Part shown: piece after piece, positions 6,839-10,445 of the stretch
Numbering within the stretch: position 1 is the stretch's first letter
Layout of the letters: each line of letters opens with the position of its first letter
NCBI GenBank assembly: GCA_024640385.1
Contig: JAHEFC010000114.1
Location: 1 to 10,445, forward strand
DNA: 10,445 bases
Source: Sphingobacteriales bacterium
Lineage (GTDB): Bacteria > Bacteroidota > Bacteroidia > Chitinophagales > Chitinophagaceae
Direction: 5' to 3'
Notes under the pieces: generated by a model
The model's database searches: none
Seen by the model: the letters and a program-made list of their open reading frames with translations, nothing else
What the model was told of the DNA's origin: nothing
Position numbers and translations under genes: made by a program

Positions 6839-7844
6839 GAAACATATTGAACAGGTGCAGGAATTGAAGAAGAAGAACGAGCCGTTTGCGCTCGCAGTGG
6901 TTGTGCGTCGCGATGCCCCAAGCAGCGGCAAGGTGGGCGATAAGGCCCTGATCAGAAAAACAGGACATCTGGAAGGATGGATCGGTGGCGGATGCGTCAG
7001 CGGAATTGTGCTGAAAGAGGCCCTCGATGCCATCAGGAGTGGCAAGGCCCGATTGGTACGTATCGGCAAGCACCTGGTAGATTCGCAGATCCAGGAAGGC
7101 GTGATGGAATACAAAATGACATGCCAGAGTGAAGGCACAGTAGAAGTCTTCATAGAACCGGTTCTTCCCCAGCCACATCTGGTAGTGATCGGAAAATCGG
7201 AGATCGCAAAATCTTTAGTAAGAATCGCCCGTACAGCCGGGTATCGAATCACCGGGGTAGGGCAGGATGCCAATCTGAAAACCTATGATAAAGTAGATGA
7301 ACTGATCACGCATTATGATCTTTCAGGTTTGAAAACCTCGCCGGCAAGTTTTATTGTCATAGCCACCCAGGGAGACAATGACGAAAAAGCATTGTCAGAA
7401 GCGATAAAGAAAGACTGTTCATATATTGGCTTTGTGGCCAGCCGTAAAAAAATGGCAGCCATTTCTGCCTACCTCATTGATGCCGGTACAGATCCCAAAA
7501 AAGTGGAAGCCATTCGATCTCCGGCAGGCATTGATATCAATGCCAAACTTCCAGATGAAGTGGCGATCAGTATCCTGGCAGAGATCATACAAGTGAAAAA
7601 CAGTCTCGACGTGGTAGTATCTTTCGACCAGTTAAATAAGGAATCAGGAGATGCACCGGCGCCGAGTTTTTATATCAATCCTGTTTGCGGAATTCCGGTA
7701 GACATGAATAATCCCAAGCATATCATCGAATACAAAGGGGAAAAAGTATATTTCTGCTGTGATGGCTGCAAGGTGAAATTTGAGAAAGATCCGGAGAAAT
7801 ACATCCAGGCGCGGGCGATGGGGCTTGCACCGGAAGGGATGTGA
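6831..7844 (+). CDS. coxF: CoxF-type XdhC maturation protein with C-terminal YHS domain
   Basis: This 337-residue protein has three parts. The N-terminal XdhC_CoxI domain (about 5-115) shows APSSGKVGDKAL at 29-40 and GWIGGGC at 49-55, the form seen in CoxF-like members. A Rossmann-type XdhC C-domain follows (about 114-255; VVIGKSEIAKSL at 118-129, FVASRKK at 201-207). The YHS domain (about 281-325) has NPVCGIPVD at 283-291 and YFCCDGCKVKF at 307-317, so Cys286, Cys309, Cys310 and Cys313 could bind metal. XdhC proteins hold the Mo cofactor and help insert or sulfurate it. CoxF is required for a mature CO dehydrogenase centre. The ATG at 6831 overlaps the coxE end by 8 nt. A longer frame back to 6768 only re-reads coxE. 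A role for the YHS domain in copper supply is inference. Confidence 0.88.
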   Translation: MLEKHIEQVQELKKKNEPFALAVVVRRDAPSSGKVGDKALIRKTGHLEGWIGGGCVSGIVLKEALDAIRSGKARLVRIGKHLVDSQIQEGVMEYKMTCQSEGTVEVFIEPVLPQPHLVVIGKSEIAKSLVRIARTAGYRITGVGQDANLKTYDKVDELITHYDLSGLKTSPASFIVIATQGDNDEKALSEAIKKDCSYIGFVASRKKMAAISAYLIDAGTDPKKVEAIRSPAGIDINAKLPDEVAISILAEIIQVKNSLDVVVSFDQLNKESGDAPAPSFYINPVCGIPVDMNNPKHIIEYKGEKVYFCCDGCKVKFEKDPEKYIQARAMGLAPEGM

Positions 7845-7850
7845 GAGAAT

Positions 7851-7913
7851 TAAAAAGTAAAAAGTAAAAAGTAAAAATTAAAAAGATATCCTTTCTTAAT
7901 TTTTACTTCTTAA
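7851..7913. repeat. Heptad hairpin repeat C (TAAAAAG units) between coxF and the second xdhC gene
   Basis: The left arm is five 7-bp units beginning at 7851, 7858, 7865, 7872 and 7879 (TAAAAAG three times, TAAAAAT, TAAAAAG). The right arm read on the other strand has units TAAGAAG, TAAAAAT and TAAGAAA. A perfect 13-bp stem joins AAGTAAAAATTAA (7869-7881) and TTAATTTTTACTT (7896-7908). Short further pairing lies on both sides, with the apex around GATATCC. The core ends 14 nt before the TTG at 7923 (10 nt if the weak outer pairs are counted). The right arm contains a T-run, so a partial terminator cannot be excluded, but the stem is A/T only. Low complexity lowers the significance of this copy on its own. 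Confidence 0.78.
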
Positions 7914-7922
7914 TAATAGATT

Positions 7923-9083
7923 TTGAAAGAGATAAGAGAGATCATAAAAGCTTACGACAGTGCAGTTCATGCCGGCAGGAAAGCCGCGCTGGCTGCCGTG
8001 GTTCATCTTGACGGTTCTTCCTACCGCCGTCCGGGTGCACGAATGATCGTCAATGATGAAGGAGAGCTGACCGGCGCCATCAGTGGTGGTTGCCTGGAAG
8101 GCGATGCACTTAGAAAAGCATTGTTGGTACTTTCAAAACAACAATCCAAATTGGTTACCTACGATACCAGTGATGAAGACGATATGACCATCGGTATTCA
8201 ACTGGGTTGTGCAGGGGTGATACAGGTGTTGTTTGAACCCATAGATCCCAATAAGCCGGACAATCCCATTCAACTGTTACGAAAAGTGGTAGCCATCAGG
8301 CAGAATGCGGTGCTGGTCACCATGTTTTCACTGGAAAAAAAACATGATCCTCAACCGGGCACCTGCCTGCTTATGGAATCCAACGGAAATATTTCCGGCA
8401 GTATTCCCTATCCTGCAATCGAAGCAGTAGTAATGGAGGATGTTCAGGAAGCGATGCAGAACAGACAGTCTTCATTCAAACAATATATTGATCAGGCTAT
8501 CACGGTTACTGCATTCATAGAGTTTTTACAGCCTGCCGTTTCACTGGTGGTGGTGGGTGCAGGCAATGATGCGATACCCATGATGCAGATGGCTGATATC
8601 ATTGGATGGGATGTAAGGGTTGTTGATGGAAGAAACACCCATGCCAAGCCGGAACGTTTCGCCAGCGCCTGCCAGGTGTTGGTCAGCAAGCCGGAAAAAG
8701 TACTGGAGCAGATCCCGATGGATGAAAGAACCGTGTTTGTAATGATGACGCATAATTATAACTACGATATGGCCATGCTCAAAGCCCTGCTCCCTAAAAG
8801 TATCCCTTATATTGGCATGCTGGGTCCCAGGAAAAAGCTGGAACGCATGCTTGGCGAAATTCGTGACGGAGGTATGGAGATCACAAAGGAAATGCAGGAA
8901 AAACTGTATGGCCCTACAGGTCTGGAAATAGGTGCAGAAACCGCTGAAGAGATCGCCCTGAGCATCATCTCCGAAATCCAGGCTGTCATGAATGCCAAAT
9001 CTGGCGGAATGCTGCGTGAGAAGCCGGACGTGATCCATTCCAGGGAAGAAACTAAGATCGAGCAAAAAAGACTTTTTAAATAA
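7923..9083 (+). CDS. XdhC family molybdenum cofactor insertion protein (CoxI-like)
   Basis: This is a second XdhC-family protein of 386 residues, unlike the first in sequence details and without a YHS domain. The N-terminal domain has GSSYRRPGARM (31-41) and GAISGGCLEGD (51-61), the classic XdhC form, and LGCAGVIQVLFEP (94-106). The C-terminal Rossmann domain starts with VVVGAGNDAIPM (209-220) and includes MMTHNYNYD (274-282) and IGMLGPRKKLERM (297-309). XdhC proteins bind the Mo cofactor, promote its sulfuration and pass it to the apo-enzyme. In O. carboxidovorans the member of this family is CoxI, so that name is possible. The likely start is TTG at 7923: an in-frame TAG lies at 7917-7919, and the next ATG (codon 41) is inside the conserved motif. 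The stop abuts the next ATG directly. Confidence 0.92.
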   Translation: MKEIREIIKAYDSAVHAGRKAALAAVVHLDGSSYRRPGARMIVNDEGELTGAISGGCLEGDALRKALLVLSKQQSKLVTYDTSDEDDMTIGIQLGCAGVIQVLFEPIDPNKPDNPIQLLRKVVAIRQNAVLVTMFSLEKKHDPQPGTCLLMESNGNISGSIPYPAIEAVVMEDVQEAMQNRQSSFKQYIDQAITVTAFIEFLQPAVSLVVVGAGNDAIPMMQMADIIGWDVRVVDGRNTHAKPERFASACQVLVSKPEKVLEQIPMDERTVFVMMTHNYNYDMAMLKALLPKSIPYIGMLGPRKKLERMLGEIRDGGMEITKEMQEKLYGPTGLEIGAETAEEIALSIISEIQAVMNAKSGGMLREKPDVIHSREETKIEQKRLFK

Positions 9084-9689
9084 ATGGACTACCGGATCAA
9101 CCATTGTGGGATCCTGATCCTGGCGGCAGGGCAAAGTGCAAGGCTGGGCAGTCCAAAACAACTGCTGGATTTTGAAGGGATGTCTTTGATCAAGAGGGTT
9201 GTTGGTACAGCGCTGGATTCAAGCATAGGGAATGTAGCAGTAGTTCTGGGGGCCAATGCGGAAAAGATCAGAAATGAACTGGATATGCCTGATCTGTGTT
9301 TAATAGAAAATAGTGATTGGGAAGAAGGCATGGCTTCTTCCGTGCGGGCGGGTGTCAAAGCGATGACGGCATTGGATCCGGACACTGACGGGCTGATGAT
9401 CCTGGTTTGTGATCAGCCTCACCTGGAGCCTTCTGTTCTGCAGCAATTGCTGCATGTTCAACGGGAATCAGGGCTTCCTGCAGCAGCCAGCGTATATGAT
9501 GGCAGAACCGGGACTCCTGCAGTTTTCCACAGGAGTTTTTTCCCTAAGTTGTTGGAACTAAGGGGAGATACAGGAGCAAGGAAGCTGATCACCCTATACG
9601 GTGATCAGGTTGCATTGGTTGATTTCGAAAAAGGGAAAATCGATATTGACACCAAAGAAGATTACGAAAAATTGATCGGGAATAAATAA
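9084..9689 (+). CDS. mocA: MocA-like molybdenum cofactor cytidylyltransferase
   Basis: This 201-residue nucleotidyltransferase belongs to the MobA/MocA family. The nucleotide-binding loop LAAGQSARLGSPKQLL is at 13-28, the metal-binding acidic motif VCDQPHL at 108-114, and GDTGARKLI at 161-169. MocA joins CMP from CTP to Mo-molybdopterin, giving molybdopterin cytosine dinucleotide, the form used by CO dehydrogenase and related hydroxylases. MobA makes the guanine form instead. The ATG at 9084 follows the xdhC stop with no gap, and moaA begins 8 nt after its stop. Preference for CTP is inferred from the operon and the overall match. Sequence alone does not exclude another NTP. Confidence 0.85.
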   Translation: MDYRINHCGILILAAGQSARLGSPKQLLDFEGMSLIKRVVGTALDSSIGNVAVVLGANAEKIRNELDMPDLCLIENSDWEEGMASSVRAGVKAMTALDPDTDGLMILVCDQPHLEPSVLQQLLHVQRESGLPAAASVYDGRTGTPAVFHRSFFPKLLELRGDTGARKLITLYGDQVALVDFEKGKIDIDTKEDYEKLIGNK

Positions 9690-9697
9690 CTTATAGA

Positions 9698-10445
9698 ATG
9701 ATCGTAGACGGTTTCAACAGGGTACATGATTATCTGAGGATCTCGCTGACAGACAATTGCAATCTGAGATGTTTTTATTGCATGCCTGATGAGCACTACG
9801 ATTTTACCCCTGCAAGCAGGCTGATGCAGGCCGGGGAGATCGAATCCATTTCAAAAATATTTGTAGATAACGGGGTACGTAAGATCAGGCTCACAGGCGG
9901 GGAGCCCCTGGTACGTAAAGATGCAGGGGATATCATACGCCGTCTTTCAAAACTGCCGGTCAAACTTACGCTCACAACCAACGGCACCAGGCTTCACGAA
10001 TATGTAGAAGTATTGAAAGATGCGGGGATAACATCACTTAATATCAGTCTTGATACACTTGATAAAGAGAGGTTCATGCTGATGACCAAGCGTGACCAGT
10101 ACGACAGGGTATTTAGCAATATCAATATGATGGTGGATTTCGGGTTCCATGTGAAAGTGAATGTGGTGGTGATGAAGGGACTGAACGACCATGAGATCAG
10201 CGATTTCATCAGGTGGACCCATGATAATCCCATTCACGTACGCTTTATAGAATTCATGCCATTCAGCGGCAACAGGTGGAACAGTGAAAGGGTCATGACC
10301 TGGCAGCAGATCCTTGAAGTGGCATCAAAGGAATTTGAAATTCTTCCCATCCAAAGGGAGAAGCATGAAACAGCAAAAAAATACATGGTACCCGGATCAA
10401 GGGGCACATTTGCAGTGATCAGCACCATGAGCGCTCCTTTCTGCG
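9698..10445 (+). CDS. moaA: GTP 3',8-cyclase MoaA, 3' end outside window
   Basis: The frame is open from the ATG at 9698 to the window end (249 codons). It encodes the radical SAM enzyme that rearranges GTP to 3',8-cyclo-7,8-dihydro-GTP, the first step of molybdopterin synthesis. The SAM-cluster motif CNLRCFYC has Cys21, Cys25 and Cys28, followed by MPDE. LTGGEPLVRKD (65-75) is the SAM-binding GGEP region. LTTNGTRL and LNISLDTL follow in the usual order, and RFIEFMPFSGNRW precedes the C-terminal part. The last visible residue, Cys249 in SAPFC, should be the first ligand of the second [4Fe-4S] cluster. About 75-80 residues are therefore missing, judged from the family length of about 325-330. 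It lies 8 nt after mocA and is likely co-transcribed, with more moa genes perhaps beyond the edge. Confidence 0.95.
   Translation, partial: MIVDGFNRVHDYLRISLTDNCNLRCFYCMPDEHYDFTPASRLMQAGEIESISKIFVDNGVRKIRLTGGEPLVRKDAGDIIRRLSKLPVKLTLTTNGTRLHEYVEVLKDAGITSLNISLDTLDKERFMLMTKRDQYDRVFSNINMMVDFGFHVKVNVVVMKGLNDHEISDFIRWTHDNPIHVRFIEFMPFSGNRWNSERVMTWQQILEVASKEFEILPIQREKHETAKKYMVPGSRGTFAVISTMSAPFC

Overview
The window carries one co-directional (+ strand) gene cluster for aerobic carbon monoxide oxidation: a form I molybdenum-copper CO dehydrogenase, its active-site maturation genes, and the start of molybdenum cofactor synthesis. The large subunit contains the loop AYRCSFR. This is the recognised signature of true form I CoxL, because its Cys carries the Cu of the Mo-S-Cu centre. 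The gene order coxM-coxS-coxL is also the form I order.

Layout: 1-263, 3' end of an unidentified membrane protein. 264-336, short leader with a perfect dyad but no clear promoter. 337-4207, coxM (FAD), coxS (two [2Fe-2S]) and coxL (Mo/Cu). 4295-4819, coxG (SRPBCC family). 4826-6838, coxD (MoxR-type AAA+ ATPase) and coxE (VWA protein). 6831-7844, a CoxF-type XdhC with a C-terminal YHS metal-binding domain. 7923-9083, a second XdhC paralogue. 9084-9689, a MocA-like cytidylyltransferase. 9698 to the window end, moaA without its 3' end. Junctions are tight or overlapping (30, 6, 3, -8, 0 and 8 nt), except for three gaps of 94, 87 and 78 nt, each almost filled by a hairpin-forming repeat.

The genes make a coherent pathway. 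MoaA starts pterin synthesis. The MocA-like enzyme would make the cytosine dinucleotide form of the cofactor used by CO dehydrogenase. The XdhC proteins, CoxD and CoxE would protect, sulfurate and copper-load the active site of CoxL. CoxM and CoxS carry electrons out, and CoxG probably links the enzyme to membrane quinone. coxB, coxC, coxH and coxK of the Oligotropha (Afipia) carboxidovorans cluster are not seen here.

The host is probably a Bacteroidota member, perhaps Chitinophagaceae-like. Start codons are preceded by A/T-rich leaders without Shine-Dalgarno sequences, base composition is moderate, and the intergenic hairpins resemble repeats I associate with that phylum. This is inference, not a database result. 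The most unusual structure is a set of three intergenic hairpins of unrelated sequence, all built from 7-bp tandem units arranged as inverted arms and all ending about 14-15 nt before the next start codon.
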